Positions 42,805 through 51,074 of a DNA stretch of 64,000 bases are shown one piece after another. Within the stretch, counting starts at the first letter, position 1; every line of letters begins with the position of its first letter. The stretch lies in the NCBI RefSeq assembly GCF_014640975.1, contig NZ_BMHO01000001.1:1250166-1314165 (forward strand), written 5' to 3'. The stretch is from Microbacterium faecale. Lineage in GTDB: Bacteria > Actinomycetota > Actinomycetes > Actinomycetales > Microbacteriaceae. The position numbers and the translations under genes are program-made. The notes beneath the pieces are model-generated. The model did not search any database. It saw only the letters and a list, made by a program, of their open reading frames with translations, and was not told the DNA's origin.

Positions 42805-43568
42805 CCTTCGATCTCCAACATCGTGATGTTCGTGCCCGCGATGCGTCGCCCTGCAGCTGCCGTCTTCTGCGCCCTCTGCGAAGGCGTGAGGCGACGTGAC
42901 GCGTTGTCGTCGTCTCGGCGTAACCAGTTCCGCCACGTCGCGATCCAGTCGAGCTTTCGAGCCTTCGCGCCCGACTCGGCTCGCCAGTAGTCCGCGAACC
43001 GAGACGTCGAATCGTCGATGTCGAGACCGGGCACTTCGCGTGCCGCCCATTCGCGCATTTCGCCTGTGACGATGAACGGATCCGGGATGCGGTGTGCGCG
43101 CTTGCGCGCCCCCTCTAGTACTTCGTTAGAAGTACGGGTCGGGTCGGGTCGGGTCGGGGCATCGTTACTTACACCGTTCGTAACGGGTGCAGTAACGCCG
43201 TTACTAACGGTGTCGTTACTCGTCTCGCCCTTGTGCCGCTCGCGCCACTTCCGCTGTCTTTCCGCGGCTTTCGCACGATCCGCTTCGACCTCACTACGCG
43301 TCGGCTGGTACTCCGCCCACTTGTTGAACTCGATACCGTCCGAGCCGTGGTCAAGCCACAGCCGAGCCTCGACCAACGCCCGGCGAAGCCTTGACGTCGC
43401 CCCGAGCTCGGCGAGGACGTAATTCGGAACCCGCCCGTCCGTGAGTTCTCGACCCGACCAATTCCCGGCCATCGTCCACAGGCCGACCGCAGCGAGCCGA
43501 CACGAACGCGGGATGCTCAGCACCTTCCGCGACGTGTAAAAGCCGTCATCGACCTTGAACCAAGGCAT
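42801..43568 (-). CDS. Replication initiation protein (winged-helix type)
   Basis: 255 aa. The N-terminal domain (WFKVDDGFYTSRKVLSIPRS; LAAVGLWTMAGNWSGRE) is typical of phage replisome-organiser proteins. A basic hinge (AERQRKWRERHKGE), a repeat-encoded linker and a C-terminal helicase-loader-like domain (ARKLDWIATWRNWLRRDDD) follow. The linker DNA carries iteron-like repeats, as in the origin inside lambda gene O. Confidence 0.75.
   Translation of the reverse strand: MPWFKVDDGFYTSRKVLSIPRSCRLAAVGLWTMAGNWSGRELTDGRVPNYVLAELGATSRLRRALVEARLWLDHGSDGIEFNKWAEYQPTRSEVEADRAKAAERQRKWRERHKGETSNDTVSNGVTAPVTNGVSNDAPTRPDPTRTSNEVLEGARKRAHRIPDPFIVTGEMREWAAREVPGLDIDDSTSRFADYWRAESGAKARKLDWIATWRNWLRRDDDNASRRLTPSQRAQKTAAAGRRIAGTNITMLEIEG
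43118..43220. promoter_or_regulatory. Candidate phage replication origin inside the initiator gene
   Basis: Within about 100 bp: an inverted repeat GTACTTC-GTTA-GAAGTAC near 43119-43136, four tandem GGGTC units (43137-43157), and five CGTTACT-like units (43163, 43179 inverted variant, 43191 inverted, 43199, 43214). The translated linker shows a matching TVSNGV/TNGVSND repeat, but repeats on both strands argue for a DNA role. Confidence 0.5.
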
Positions 43569-44014
43569 CAGATGCCCCTCGCAGCGAGAGCCCAGGCCCG
43601 GTCCGTGCCATCAGCGATCGCCTTCCACATGAGGTAGGTCTCGCCGTAGAACGCGAGCATCATGTCGAGAGCGACCGCCGCCGACACTTCGTGACGCTCG
43701 TCACCTTCGAGAACGAACCATGCGTGCAGGTGCCGGTAGAAGACGGGGATCAGCTCGGGGTCAGCATGGAGGCTGATCTTCACGCCCCACGCCTTCGCGA
43801 TCGCTTGCCACTCGGGATCGGACTCGATCAGACCGTTCGCGATGCTGTCGAGCCACAACAGGTTCGCGAGGCGATGCTTGTCACGCCGCCCGCCCGCGCC
43901 GCCCTGTCGATGTTGAGGCGACAGCGTCTCGCCCGCAGCGGCCGTCATCACGCACACGCGCCCATCCCGATCCTCAAGCGCGCGCAACGCACGCGCCGGC
44001 GTCCTGATAGTCAC
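43568..44014 (-). CDS. HNH endonuclease-like phage protein
   Basis: 148 aa from a GTG with GGAGAG upstream. The core SPQHRQGGAGGRRDKHRLAN, then LLWLDSIANG, is the actinophage HNH variant in which the first Cys pair is mostly lost. A C-terminal helical domain follows. It may be a homing-type or recombination nuclease. One-base overlap with the initiator gene, four-base overlap with the Cys-rich micro-gene. Confidence 0.65.
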   Translation of the reverse strand: MTIRTPARALRALEDRDGRVCVMTAAAGETLSPQHRQGGAGGRRDKHRLANLLWLDSIANGLIESDPEWQAIAKAWGVKISLHADPELIPVFYRHLHAWFVLEGDERHEVSAAVALDMMLAFYGETYLMWKAIADGTDRAWALAARGI

Positions 44015-44148
44015 GGCTCTCTCCTCTCTGTGTGGCATTCGCAACGCCAGTTCTTCGCGCACGTAATCGGCGTCCAACAGCAGCGGCGGGAGCAGCGCGT
44101 CACCACCGGGTGCGGGGCCGTCTCAGGGACATAGCGAGCCGACATCAT
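44011..44148 (-). CDS. 45-residue cysteine-rich protein
   Basis: The sequence has six Cys in the order C-x3-CC-x5-C-x5-C-x-C-H (near VTRCSRRCCW, ITCAKNWRCECH), so one or two zinc ions are likely. Both ends overlap neighbours: its ATG with the stop of the helicase-methylase gene, and its TGA with the GTG of the HNH gene. That tight stitching supports a real gene. Confidence 0.6.
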   Translation of the reverse strand: MMSARYVPETAPHPVVTRCSRRCCWTPITCAKNWRCECHTERREP

Positions 44149-46730
44149 GCCGCGTCCTCCGTATCGAGGAGGTCGAACAGCGACGGCGTCGCCTGCTCCG
44201 CATCCAACTCGCGCTGATACATGACGGCGTCGCGGAACGACGTCGGGTTCAACTCCGCCGCACGCCCCTGACGCCCCAACTTCCGCGCCCGGAGCGGGAC
44301 CGTGCCGAGCCCACCGAACGGATCGAACACGAGCTCGCCCTTGTTCGAATAGCGCTCGATGAGCCGGTCTACGATGTCGAACTGCAGCGGGCAGATGTGG
44401 AATTCGAGTGCCCGCCGGGACTGCTCACCGTTGAGGGTGAGCATCCGGTTGACGTCGTCCCACACGTCGCCGCGCCACGATCCCGGATCGAGGGACTTGA
44501 ACGTCGACGGGAGCGCCCGCTTAGATTCCAACGCCTCACCCGTCGCTACGTGAGCGTCGAAGTCGTAGACGTTGGCGCGCGACTGCTGCTTGAACAGGCG
44601 CGACCGCATCTCAGGCGACAGGGCGACCATCTCTTCGGGTGTGAGGAGCCGGTCACCGCTGGACCGCCAGTCGGCGGCGGCGTCGATCTGCCAACGCGCG
44701 AGGGAGTAGTCATCCTTCTCCTTCACGATCCGCTCGTCCGCATACCCCTTCGCGCGGTCCGACTGCGGCTTGTGGAACAAGAGGACGTACTCGGGCGAAC
44801 CGACGCCCATCTTCGAGCCGTCCTTCCGCATCTCCGTGTAGCCGAGGCGATACGTCTGGTTGTTCTCCCGCACGACGTCGGTGGTGATCGTGATCATCCC
44901 CATGTAGTCGAAGCCGTGCTTCAACCCGTGAGCGAGCGCCTCCGCATGGAACGGAGAGACTGTGGGGATGCCCGCACCGGTGACGTTGCCGAACTGGATC
45001 CGGTCCTTCACGTGGCACGCGTAGATCCGCCCCGGCTTCAACACTCTGAGGAGGTTCGGCGTGAGGTAGTCCATCTGTCGCCAGAAGTGATCGTTGCCGT
45101 CCGTGTGGCCGAAGTCGTTGTACGACGGCGTGTACTCGTAGTGGTTCGAGAACGGGATCGACGTCACGATCAGGTCGACAGAGTCATCGGCCATGTGGTC
45201 ACGGGTTTCGAGTACGCAATCGTTGTGAGCGACCGTCCACGCCTCGCCCGACTCCTCGCGGCGCTCCACGCCCATCGAGCGGGTGAGCGCGGCGCTGATC
45301 GCATCCGGGTTGAGGCCGAACTCACGGATGACGTTCGACATGGTGTCGGTGAGCTCATCGTGCTCCGTCCACTTCGCCAGCAGCGTGTCCCGAATCTCGC
45401 TCTCGGTCTCCGCCCAAATGAGGTGCACCGTGCACGCCCGCGCCTGCCCGAACCTCTGGATGCGGTGGACTGCCTGGATCGTGTCGTTGAACTTGTACGT
45501 CACGCCGACGAAGACGGCCGTGTTCGCCTGCTGCAAGTTCATGCCCTGACCGAGCATCACCGGCTTACCGACCAGCGCGTACGTTTCCCCGTCGCGCCAC
45601 GCCTGGATCCGGCGCTCCGCTTCCACATCGTCAAGGCCACCGTGCACCGACGAGAACGACAGGCCACCAGCGGTGAGTGCCTTCTCGATCGCGGCCTGCT
45701 CGTCATTCAGGTCGCACCAAAGGATGATCTGATCGCCCGGATTCGCGGCGGTGTGGTCGGAGACGATCGCCATGAGCGCGGCGACCCTGTCGTCGAGGGT
45801 GTCGCGCTTCTCGCGCGCCGCGCCCTGCAGCGACATCGTGCCGCCCCGTACGAGGACGCCCTGACCGTCCCGCTCGACGTCGTTGGACTGCACCTCGACT
45901 TCGACCTTGTGCCAGTCGATCGTGAGCGCGGGCAGGTCGTAGCCGGCATCCGAGTGGCCAAGGTCGGAAGGCGTCTGCACGAAGCACGCCCACGTGTTCA
46001 GCCACAGCCAGAACTCGCGTTCCTTGTGCGGGTAGAGGCGGAGGTTCCCGGCCTTCGAACTGTCGCGCTGGAAGAACCGCGTGAGCGCCTGGCCGGTGTC
46101 CATGATCCCCAGGAACCCGGCGTAGTGGATGAGTTCCTTGTGCCGGTTCGGTGACGGTGTCGCCGTGGCAACGAAGCGGTACGGGAGTCCATCGAACAAG
46201 CCGAGGAACTCCTGGTACGTCTTCGACCCGAACGACCTGAGCACGGACGCCTCATCGAGGCTCACCGCGTCGAAGCGGGAGACGTTGAGTTTCCCGTCAC
46301 GCACCGACTCGTAGTTCGTGACGTAGATGCCGGACCATTCCGGGTCGAGCTCCTCCGTCCGACGAACGAAACGCACCTCGATGCCGAGGAGGTTCCGGCC
46401 GTCGCGGATGAACTCGCCTCTCACGCCGAGCGGCGCGATGATCAGAGCCCGCCCGCCCGCGACCTCGGACGCCGGGTGCGTGATGACTTGCCGGAGCGTC
46501 TCCAACTGCATGACGGACTTGCCTAGACCGAACTTCGCGAAGATCGCGCGCCGTCCGCCTCGCAGCGCCCACTGCACAATGTCGCGCTGATGCGGAAGCA
46601 ACACGGGTGCGAGGTCGTCAGCGTGGACGGGGAAGCCGAAGGTCTTGTCGAACGCGACCTTCTCGCGCACGAACTGCTCGTAGTCCACGGCCGGGTGGTC
46701 GAGGAACGCCGGCGACATGAGAGCGCTCAT
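44145..46730 (-). CDS. SF2 helicase fused to a DNA methyltransferase
   Basis: 861 aa. The N-terminal ~470 residues form an SNF2-like helicase: Walker A KFGLGKS, motif II LDEAS, motif III ATATP, and motif VI QAVHRIQRFGQ. The C-terminal ~370 residues form a beta-class N4-cytosine/N6-adenine methyltransferase: motif IV TSIPFSNHYEY comes first and AdoMet motif I FDPFGGLGT comes last. It could modify phage DNA against host restriction while remodelling or translocating. Overlaps the nuclease-like gene by four bases. Confidence 0.9.
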   Translation of the reverse strand: MSALMSPAFLDHPAVDYEQFVREKVAFDKTFGFPVHADDLAPVLLPHQRDIVQWALRGGRRAIFAKFGLGKSVMQLETLRQVITHPASEVAGGRALIIAPLGVRGEFIRDGRNLLGIEVRFVRRTEELDPEWSGIYVTNYESVRDGKLNVSRFDAVSLDEASVLRSFGSKTYQEFLGLFDGLPYRFVATATPSPNRHKELIHYAGFLGIMDTGQALTRFFQRDSSKAGNLRLYPHKEREFWLWLNTWACFVQTPSDLGHSDAGYDLPALTIDWHKVEVEVQSNDVERDGQGVLVRGGTMSLQGAAREKRDTLDDRVAALMAIVSDHTAANPGDQIILWCDLNDEQAAIEKALTAGGLSFSSVHGGLDDVEAERRIQAWRDGETYALVGKPVMLGQGMNLQQANTAVFVGVTYKFNDTIQAVHRIQRFGQARACTVHLIWAETESEIRDTLLAKWTEHDELTDTMSNVIREFGLNPDAISAALTRSMGVERREESGEAWTVAHNDCVLETRDHMADDSVDLIVTSIPFSNHYEYTPSYNDFGHTDGNDHFWRQMDYLTPNLLRVLKPGRIYACHVKDRIQFGNVTGAGIPTVSPFHAEALAHGLKHGFDYMGMITITTDVVRENNQTYRLGYTEMRKDGSKMGVGSPEYVLLFHKPQSDRAKGYADERIVKEKDDYSLARWQIDAAADWRSSGDRLLTPEEMVALSPEMRSRLFKQQSRANVYDFDAHVATGEALESKRALPSTFKSLDPGSWRGDVWDDVNRMLTLNGEQSRRALEFHICPLQFDIVDRLIERYSNKGELVFDPFGGLGTVPLRARKLGRQGRAAELNPTSFRDAVMYQRELDAEQATPSLFDLLDTEDAA

Positions 46731-47110
46731 CGCACACCGCCCTGCAACAGCACCGCGAACGTCTCTGCGCTCATGGTCACGTACTGCTCGGCCGGGTCAG
46801 TCGTGCCCCGCTTCTTGTGCATAACGACACCGATCAGCGCGTCGTCATTGCCCCGCTCGGTCTCGGCCTCGCGGAGCCACGCAGGCAGCGCGAGGGTGGC
46901 CGTGGACTTGCATTCGATGACGACGCGTTCGCCGCGGAGGCGCGCTCCTGCGATATCGCCGCGGTCCTTTGCGCCGTTCCTCACGCGACGGTCGATCCGG
47001 TCGTCATCGAGACGCTCAGCGAGCCAATCGGCCTGCGCGCGCTCGAAGCTCGCGCCCGCTTTCTTCGCCGACGCACGATTACGGCGTCGGGCAGAATGGG
47101 TAGTGCTCAA
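46727..47110 (-). CDS. Holliday-junction-resolvase-like PD-(D/E)xK nuclease
   Basis: 127 aa from a TTG with AGGAG seven bases upstream. An ATG at 47158 is also in frame but lacks a ribosome site. GASFERAQADWLAERL, GAKDRGDIAGARLRG and VVIECKSTATLALP give the D...ExK active-site pattern of archaeal-type resolvases and related phage nucleases. It probably resolves recombination intermediates made by the ERF/YqaJ system. Confidence 0.7.
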   Translation of the reverse strand: MSTTHSARRRNRASAKKAGASFERAQADWLAERLDDDRIDRRVRNGAKDRGDIAGARLRGERVVIECKSTATLALPAWLREAETERGNDDALIGVVMHKKRGTTDPAEQYVTMSAETFAVLLQGGVR

Positions 47111-47190
47111 AATCTCTTCTCCTGCTAGGGATGGTTTTTGGGTAAGGGGCCGGTCCATGGGCTAGATGGACCCGCCCCGGTCTGTCAGGG

Positions 47191-47559
47191 CTATGCATCG
47201 CCCCCGTGATCCGCGTACAACTGACGCTCGGCGCGTTCCGTCGCAACCTCCGACCGGAGAGCATCCGCGACAGCGCCACACCACCGCAGGCGGGCCTTCT
47301 TCGCCTCGACGGACGACTCCGCTGCACGGAACTCGCGGTGCAACTGGTGCGCCTCGGAGTCGGCGTCAGCGCGCCGTTCCGCCGCGGCCTGCGAGAGCTT
47401 CTCGTTGTCGGCCTTCGCGGTCTCCATCACCACGGCACGCCGATACTCAAGATCCGCTTTCCGTGCGCCGTAGGCAGTGATCGCCGCGTCGAACTCCTTG
47501 ATCTCGGAGTCCCACCTGACGAGGTGCTGATTCAGGCGCTGCTGAGTGGGGAGACTCAC
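47191..47559 (-). CDS. Coiled-coil phage protein
   Basis: 122 aa, nearly all helical with heptad-like charge (QQRLNQHLVRWDSEIKEFDA ... LHREFRAAESSVEAKKARL). Overlaps the ERF gene by four bases. Possibly a recombination accessory protein; no family recognised. Confidence 0.55.
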   Translation of the reverse strand: MSLPTQQRLNQHLVRWDSEIKEFDAAITAYGARKADLEYRRAVVMETAKADNEKLSQAAAERRADADSEAHQLHREFRAAESSVEAKKARLRWCGAVADALRSEVATERAERQLYADHGGDA

Positions 47560-48116
47560 GACGGCTGCTCCGCGATGACCGCCGTCTTGCGCGCGTTGAG
47601 CGCCTGCATCACGTCATCCGACAGCCAGCCACCCCGCTGCGCCTCCTGGTAGATCGACGTGAGCATGTCCACGGACCCTGCACCGGCGATCTGCGCCCGC
47701 CACCCCTCAGGTGCGGGCTTCACCTTCGGCGCACCAGCAGACTGTGCCGCGTTGCCGTCGTCGTCCTCATCCGGTGCGACACCCGTCACGGCGCACAGTG
47801 CGTACCGACGCGCGTACGTGAGTGCCGACCCCACCTGTTGCGGCTGGCCCATCGCCACCGGGTAGTCACCCTCGATGAGCTCGCCCGACGTGTGCATGAG
47901 CCTGCACCGGAGGACGAAGCCTGCCTCCGTGGTCATCGGGATCGCGGCCCATGCGAGCCCCACCTTCCCGAGGGCGGGGAGCACCGCGGCTGTGATGTCC
48001 TCCAGGCTCGCGTACTTGCTCTTGAAATGCGGGTTGGTGCTGTTCTTCCCCACCTTCGGCAGGTCGGCCTGGAACGCGGCCAGTGCCGCCGCAATGCTTT
48101 CGTGCTTCTCCGTCAT
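47556..48116 (-). CDS. erf: ERF-family single-strand annealing protein
   Basis: 186 aa. ERF core: VGKNSTNPHFKSKYASLEDI, then LGKVGLAWAAIPMTTEAG and QQVGSALTYARRYALC. It anneals complementary ssDNA in phage recombination. It is paired with the YqaJ-type exonuclease directly upstream (gap of two bases), a classic two-component recombination system. Confidence 0.92.
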   Translation of the reverse strand: MTEKHESIAAALAAFQADLPKVGKNSTNPHFKSKYASLEDITAAVLPALGKVGLAWAAIPMTTEAGFVLRCRLMHTSGELIEGDYPVAMGQPQQVGSALTYARRYALCAVTGVAPDEDDDGNAAQSAGAPKVKPAPEGWRAQIAGAGSVDMLTSIYQEAQRGGWLSDDVMQALNARKTAVIAEQPS

Positions 48117-48118
48117 GG

Positions 48119-48964
48119 TCAGCCCTTCGGTGTGATCCGCAGAGTGCGCTTCGTCGGCGCGGTCTCCGTCATGTACTCGGCCGCCAGGTCGGGATGATCC
48201 GCCTGGAAGCGCTTCTGGTCGAACGTCCGGCGAGGACGCGGGTAGGCGAGACTGATGGACCCCAGCGGGGACTTCACCGCCAGGTCCTCATCGCCCGCCC
48301 GCTCTCGGATGCGCGCCTGCACGTCTGCTTCGCGTGCCGCCACCTCCGCCTTCTCCGCCGCCACCTGTGCCGCCTCCGCAAGGAGGTCATCCCACTCACC
48401 CGGCGCATCGCCGTCCGCGAGGTAGGTGAGGAACTCATCCGCGATGGGGATGAGCTCCCCGATGCGGTCCTCGTCGCGGGGGATGAGAAACTGTGCACCG
48501 GGGCCAGGCGTGAAGTTGTCGTTGAGCTCCCACGCGAACGCGCACTCACCCCGGTCGGCGGCGAGCATCGCCCACTGCACCTGGTCGTAGTACGCGGTCT
48601 TGAGCCCCCGCAGCTCGCCCGCATCCGTACCGAGTGGTCGCACACTCGTCTTCACCTCACCCGTCCGGGTGGGACTGATCGCATCCGGTGTCGCCGCCCA
48701 CTGGGTGCCGTCCAGAACGTGCACCTGGTCATTCGGTGCCACGTCGTACAGGAATGTGAGCAGATCGACGATGAACGGCTCGCGCTCACGCCCGTACTCC
48801 GTGTAGCGGTTGCCAGGGAAGGACTGCAGCCCGGCCCCCTTCTCGGCTCGCACCTGAGCCCACGTCACCGGACCACCATTCGCGAGGCGCGCGATGTCGG
48901 TGGCGGTGACGTACCCGCGGCGGGCCGTCAGCCACTCCTCGCGGGTCTGAGTCTCGAGGATCAT
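48119..48964 (-). CDS. YqaJ/lambda-type exonuclease
   Basis: 281 aa. REEWLTARRGYVTATDIARL is the typical N-terminus. The nuclease residues appear at TEYGREREPFIVDLL, GTQWAATPDA and GEVKTS (D...ExK). It digests one strand of duplex DNA 5'-3' so that ERF can anneal. A helical Ala/Glu-rich section and a C-terminal tail follow. Confidence 0.9.
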   Translation of the reverse strand: MILETQTREEWLTARRGYVTATDIARLANGGPVTWAQVRAEKGAGLQSFPGNRYTEYGREREPFIVDLLTFLYDVAPNDQVHVLDGTQWAATPDAISPTRTGEVKTSVRPLGTDAGELRGLKTAYYDQVQWAMLAADRGECAFAWELNDNFTPGPGAQFLIPRDEDRIGELIPIADEFLTYLADGDAPGEWDDLLAEAAQVAAEKAEVAAREADVQARIRERAGDEDLAVKSPLGSISLAYPRPRRTFDQKRFQADHPDLAAEYMTETAPTKRTLRITPKG

Positions 48965-49134
48965 GACGCGCCGCCCTCAGCGAGCGCGAGACCCGCCTTC
49001 ACGCCAGCCTCGAAACCCGCCTCGAACCCGTCGAACGCGGCGAGCTGCATCTCGCGCGTGTCCTCACCGAAATTGACGGGCAACTTCACGTAGTCGGCGG
49101 CGAGATCCCTCGCGAGGATCTTCAAATCAGTCAT
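48961..49134 (-). CDS. 57-residue hypothetical protein
   Basis: Small acidic helical protein (TDLKILARDLAADYVKLPVN ... GFEAGFEAGVKAGLAL). Overlaps the exonuclease gene by four bases. No recognised family. Confidence 0.55.
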   Translation of the reverse strand: MTDLKILARDLAADYVKLPVNFGEDTREMQLAAFDGFEAGFEAGVKAGLALAEGGAS

Positions 49135-49295
49135 GTGTTTTCCTTCGTGAGCGGCCACACTGTGACCGTGAAAATTGCGATGAGGGCCGCGACAGCGAGA
49201 TCCGCGCCATTCAAGACAAGATCCGCAGCGACCACCCCGAGAGGGAGCGCAGCGACCAGGCACCCGACCGCGACAGAGCGGCGGGCAGGGGAGAG
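49131..49295 (-). CDS. Small membrane protein, start uncertain
   Basis: The frame ending at 49131 encodes two hydrophobic segments (VGCLVAALPLGVVAADLV; VAALIAIFTVTVW). No ATG or GTG with a ribosome site lies at a sensible place after the zinc-ribbon gene. A GTG at 49235 would give only 34 residues. The 5' boundary given is the end of the neighbouring gene, not a proven start. Confidence 0.35.
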   Translation of the reverse strand, partial: LSPARRSVAVGCLVAALPLGVVAADLVLNGADLAVAALIAIFTVTVWPLTKENT

Positions 49296-49296
49296 G

Positions 49297-49476
49297 TCAC
49301 TCCAAGACGACGAAGATCCGTTCCCCGCAGTCGGGGCAGAGGACACTGACCCCGTCGACCTCGAAACTGTCCGGCACGGCCTCGAAGACGCGGTCACAGT
49401 CGACGCACTCGGCCTCGACGTCCTCCACATCCTCGAAACGATGCGCGGGCTGATCTGTGGGCGGTTCACGATGCAT
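49297..49476 (-). CDS. Small zinc-ribbon protein
   Basis: 59 aa with CVDC and CPDCG pairs spaced about 30 residues apart on an acidic chain, ending ERIFVVLE. It overlaps the upstream HTH gene by 11 bases. Probably binds one zinc; function unknown. Confidence 0.6.
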   Translation of the reverse strand: MHREPPTDQPAHRFEDVEDVEAECVDCDRVFEAVPDSFEVDGVSVLCPDCGERIFVVLE

Positions 49477-49801
49477 CGGTCCCCCCGGTCAAAGCCCATA
49501 GAGTGCGGCGACGACCACGCGGGGGAGACGTGAACCCCGCCCTCACCACGAAGCCCTTCTTCTCGAGCTCCGGGAGCGTCGACCGCATCCGCGACGACGA
49601 GAACGGAAGCTCACGCACCTGCGCGACACCCTCCACCTGCAACGCCGTGATCGGCTTCCCATGCGCCTCGATGATCGCGAGCGTCGCCTGCTGCGACTCC
49701 CACACGTGATCCGACGCCGCCTCGGCCGCCTCATGCGACGTGACAGGATCCGAAGCGCGCGCGGCTGCAGCATCCTCGAGCCCGAACAGGACGTCACTCA
49801 T
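49466..49801 (-). CDS. Winged-helix DNA-binding phage protein
   Basis: 111 aa. The middle (SQQATLAIIEAHGKPITALQ) and following segment (SSRMRSTLPELEKKGFVVRA) form a winged-helix pattern, with the basic wing SPPRGRRRTLWALTG. Similar proteins occur in early operons of actinophages. Overlaps its neighbours at both ends. Confidence 0.65.
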   Translation of the reverse strand: MSDVLFGLEDAAAARASDPVTSHEAAEAASDHVWESQQATLAIIEAHGKPITALQVEGVAQVRELPFSSSRMRSTLPELEKKGFVVRAGFTSPPRGRRRTLWALTGGTDAS

Positions 49802-50093
49802 CGTCGTCCTCCGGCCACGCGTCCGGGAACGCCGTGCCGTGCTGGTCTGCGACTGCCGCGTAGTACGCACTGTTCGCCGCGTTCGAGCCGAGCACATTCG
49901 CGACATGAGTCACCGCCGGCTTCGGGGGAACCACGTTCGCTTCGACCGGCTCAAGCGCATACGCCTGACCGTCGGTCGCCGCAGCCGCGTCGAGGGCTGT
50001 GTCGAGCCCATCAACTACCTGCCGGCGCCCATTCATGACGGGCTTGCCGTCACGTTCCTCAGCGACGAGAAACGTAGAATCATTGGTGGACAC
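49794..50093 (-). CDS. Hypothetical early phage protein
   Basis: 99 aa from a GTG with AAGGA upstream. Ala- and Asp-rich, ends WPEDDDE. No recognised domain. First half basic-neutral, second half acidic. Overlaps the winged-helix gene by eight bases. Confidence 0.55.
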   Translation of the reverse strand: MSTNDSTFLVAEERDGKPVMNGRRQVVDGLDTALDAAAATDGQAYALEPVEANVVPPKPAVTHVANVLGSNAANSAYYAAVADQHGTAFPDAWPEDDDE

Positions 50094-50152
50094 TTGCTTG
50101 TCCTTCCTTATCGGTGCCGTCCCTGTGCCAGCAGGGGCGGCGCTGTTCTTCT

Positions 50153-50263
50153 CTAGGCCGCGGCGTGCGCGATCGTGGGCTGGAGGTGCGCGGCAAGCCA
50201 TTCATCGACGTAAACGGCCCGCGCCTCCTCCATCACCTCGTCGAACGTCGGCGTGCTACTCAT
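50153..50263 (-). CDS. 36-residue hypothetical peptide
   Basis: A short helical peptide (TPTFDEVMEEARAVYVDEWL) whose ATG overlaps the stop of the Cro-like gene (ATGA), which supports coupled translation. No family recognised. Confidence 0.5.
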   Translation of the reverse strand: MSSTPTFDEVMEEARAVYVDEWLAAHLQPTIAHAAA

Positions 50264-50481
50264 GCCGCCTTCGCCTTCACTGGTGCAGGGAGCATGCTCC
50301 GAGAAATCACGAACGCGACCTTCGCCACGTACTCCTGGGACGGGGCGAACTCGCCACGCTCGACCTTCGACAGGTAAGAGATCGACGTGTCAGCCGCGAA
50401 TGCGACTTCCTTGAGCGTCATTCCCGACATCTGCCGAAGCGAGCGGAGCGCTACGCCCGGTGCTTCTGTTTGTCGTGCCAT
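50260..50481 (-). CDS. XRE-family regulator, Cro-like, first gene of the early operon
   Basis: 73 aa. HTH at about residues 20-65 (GMTLKEVAFAADTSISYLSK, then VERGEFAPS). TACGGT lies about seven bases before the ATG, giving a leaderless early transcript. It faces the repressor gene across a 130-bp operator region, the usual Cro/CI arrangement. Confidence 0.8.
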   Translation of the reverse strand: MARQTEAPGVALRSLRQMSGMTLKEVAFAADTSISYLSKVERGEFAPSQEYVAKVAFVISRSMLPAPVKAKAA

Positions 50482-50618
50482 GTCCAATACCGTAACCCAG
50501 AGTTGGACACGATTGGGCCTCGAATGCCAAATTATCGACCCGCGTGTTGGGCGCTATGTCTAATAGAATCCCCAATTGTCCCGGATTCTTGGGCGTGCTA
50601 CGCTCGCGTCATGTCCAA
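50482..50618. promoter_or_regulatory. Immunity switch: divergent promoters with repeated operator half-sites
   Basis: Rightward repressor promoter: -35 TTGTCC (50576-50581), 17-bp spacer, -10 TACGCT (50599-50604), six bases to the ATG. Repeated motifs: GTCCAA at 50482 and 50613, TTGGAC at 50503, and TTGGGC at 50513, 50547 and 50589. GTCCAA and TTGGAC are complementary and face each other across 50482-50508. These are likely sites for the two XRE proteins. Confidence 0.6.
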
Positions 50619-51066
50619 AAATGATGCGCCGCGTATGACTACCGCGGAGCGCACAGCGCTCAGCCGTCAGGTCAAACGTGTTCGCCAGGACCGTGAGATG
50701 ACGCAAGCTGAACTTGCCGAAGCCGCAAACGTGTCGCGCCAGACGCTCTCCGACATCGAGAACGGAAGTCGCGTACCCCAAGACGCCGTCCTCCGGCGCA
50801 TCATGGGCGTGCTTGGAATCGATCTCCCCGGAAGCGATCAGTCTGATGACACACGCATGTGGCTCGGATTGATCGGCGGAGTCCTCGAAGCGATGCCTCC
50901 CGAAAACCGACCTCGCGCAGGCAAAGCGGCGCTGGACGCCGCCACGGCTGAACTGTTGTCGTCTGTCAGTGGTGGCAGCAAGGATCGTGAACCTAAACAA
51001 GACGACTTTCGCCGCGCCGCTCACAGTCGATCGGAAGACCGTGGCGAGGACCACGACAGCATCTAG
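50611..51066 (+). CDS. XRE-family immunity repressor (CI-like)
   Basis: 151 aa. HTH at about residues 22-70 (VRQDREMTQAELAEAANVSR, QTLSDIENGSRVPQ), then a helical region and a charged tail. It has no LexA-type self-cleavage domain, so inactivation probably needs the protease encoded next. The leaderless start is fixed by promoter spacing. Operon: repressor, ImmA/IrrE protease, integrase. Confidence 0.85.
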   Translation: MSKNDAPRMTTAERTALSRQVKRVRQDREMTQAELAEAANVSRQTLSDIENGSRVPQDAVLRRIMGVLGIDLPGSDQSDDTRMWLGLIGGVLEAMPPENRPRAGKAALDAATAELLSSVSGGSKDREPKQDDFRRAAHSRSEDRGEDHDSI

Positions 51067-51074
51067 GAGAACGA

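Noticed and set aside
43137..43157. GGGTC tandem tract as a simple microsatellite
   Set aside because: Only about four units and in coding phase; it is noted as part of the candidate origin rather than a separate repeat locus.
49999..50610. Longer N-terminus for the immunity repressor
   Set aside because: The extension crosses the operator region and opposite genes, and a perfect promoter is placed six bases before the ATG at 50611.
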